In this document: one piece after another, positions 5,710 through 5,724 of the stretch
How positions within the stretch are numbered: position 1 is the stretch's first letter
Layout: each line of letters begins with the position of its first letter
Assembly: GCA_027623875.1 (NCBI GenBank)
Contig: JAQBUS010000098.1
Coordinates: 1 to 5,724, forward strand
Source of the DNA: Pseudomonadota bacterium
GTDB lineage: Bacteria > Pseudomonadota > Alphaproteobacteria > Rhodobacterales > Rhodobacteraceae
DNA length: 5,724 nt
Reading direction: 5' to 3'
The notes under the pieces: generated by a model
What the model was told of the DNA's origin: nothing
What the model saw: only the letters and a program-made list of their open reading frames with translations
Databases searched by the model: none
Translations under genes and position numbers: made by a program

Positions 5710-5724
5710 CTAATGCTTATTATG
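5706..5724 (+). CDS. Start of an unidentified downstream gene (cut off by window end)
   Basis: ATG at 5706 overlaps the ctaA stop as ATGA, the typical coupling of operon genes, and opens MTNAYY before the window ends. GTGAGA five to ten bases upstream could serve as a weak ribosome-binding site. A second ATG at 5713 in another frame is an alternative. Six residues are too few to name a product. Confidence 0.35.

Overview
The window is about 5.7 kb of AT-rich, densely packed bacterial chromosome. It most likely comes from a marine alphaproteobacterium of the Rhodobacterales/Roseobacter type. I infer this from the style of the proteins: a guanylate kinase opening with an RRG..LSSPSGAGKS N-terminus, an olsB-olsA aminolipid pair, the long alphaproteobacterial form of heme A synthase, and a divergent ThiE-like protein of a kind I associate with that order. 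No tRNA, rRNA, insertion sequence, CRISPR array or phage gene is visible. The content reads as core genome rather than an accessory island.

Layout: (1) Positions 1-102 hold no gene I can assign; a ribosome-binding site lies at their end. (2) gmk (103-738, TTG start) overlaps a gamma-class carbonic anhydrase family gene (738-1271) by one base (TGATG). (3) A 168-base gap (1272-1439) holds a small hairpin, a 9-base direct repeat and a weak promoter candidate. (4) olsB (1440-2210) and olsA (2211-3032) are joined with no spacer. (5) A ThiE-like gene on the minus strand (3019-3645) converges on olsA and overlaps its 3' end by 14 bases. (6) A 104-base divergent intergenic region (3646-3749) carries a promoter candidate on each strand and a perfect 15-base palindrome over one of them. 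(7) trmJ (3750-4520) is followed by ctaA (4570-5709), which runs by an ATGA overlap into a gene cut off by the window end.

How the genes work together: OlsB and OlsA together make ornithine-type, phosphorus-free membrane lipids: N-acylation first, then O-acylation. The other genes are housekeeping: GMP phosphorylation, tRNA anticodon-loop methylation, and heme A for cytochrome oxidase. The least conventional gene is the ThiE-like one. By eye it has lost most residues that bind metal and pyrophosphate in real thiamine phosphate synthases, so its usual annotation deserves doubt. I see no clearly new multi-gene system here; the leads are the altered ThiE-like protein and the regulatory architecture around it and olsB.
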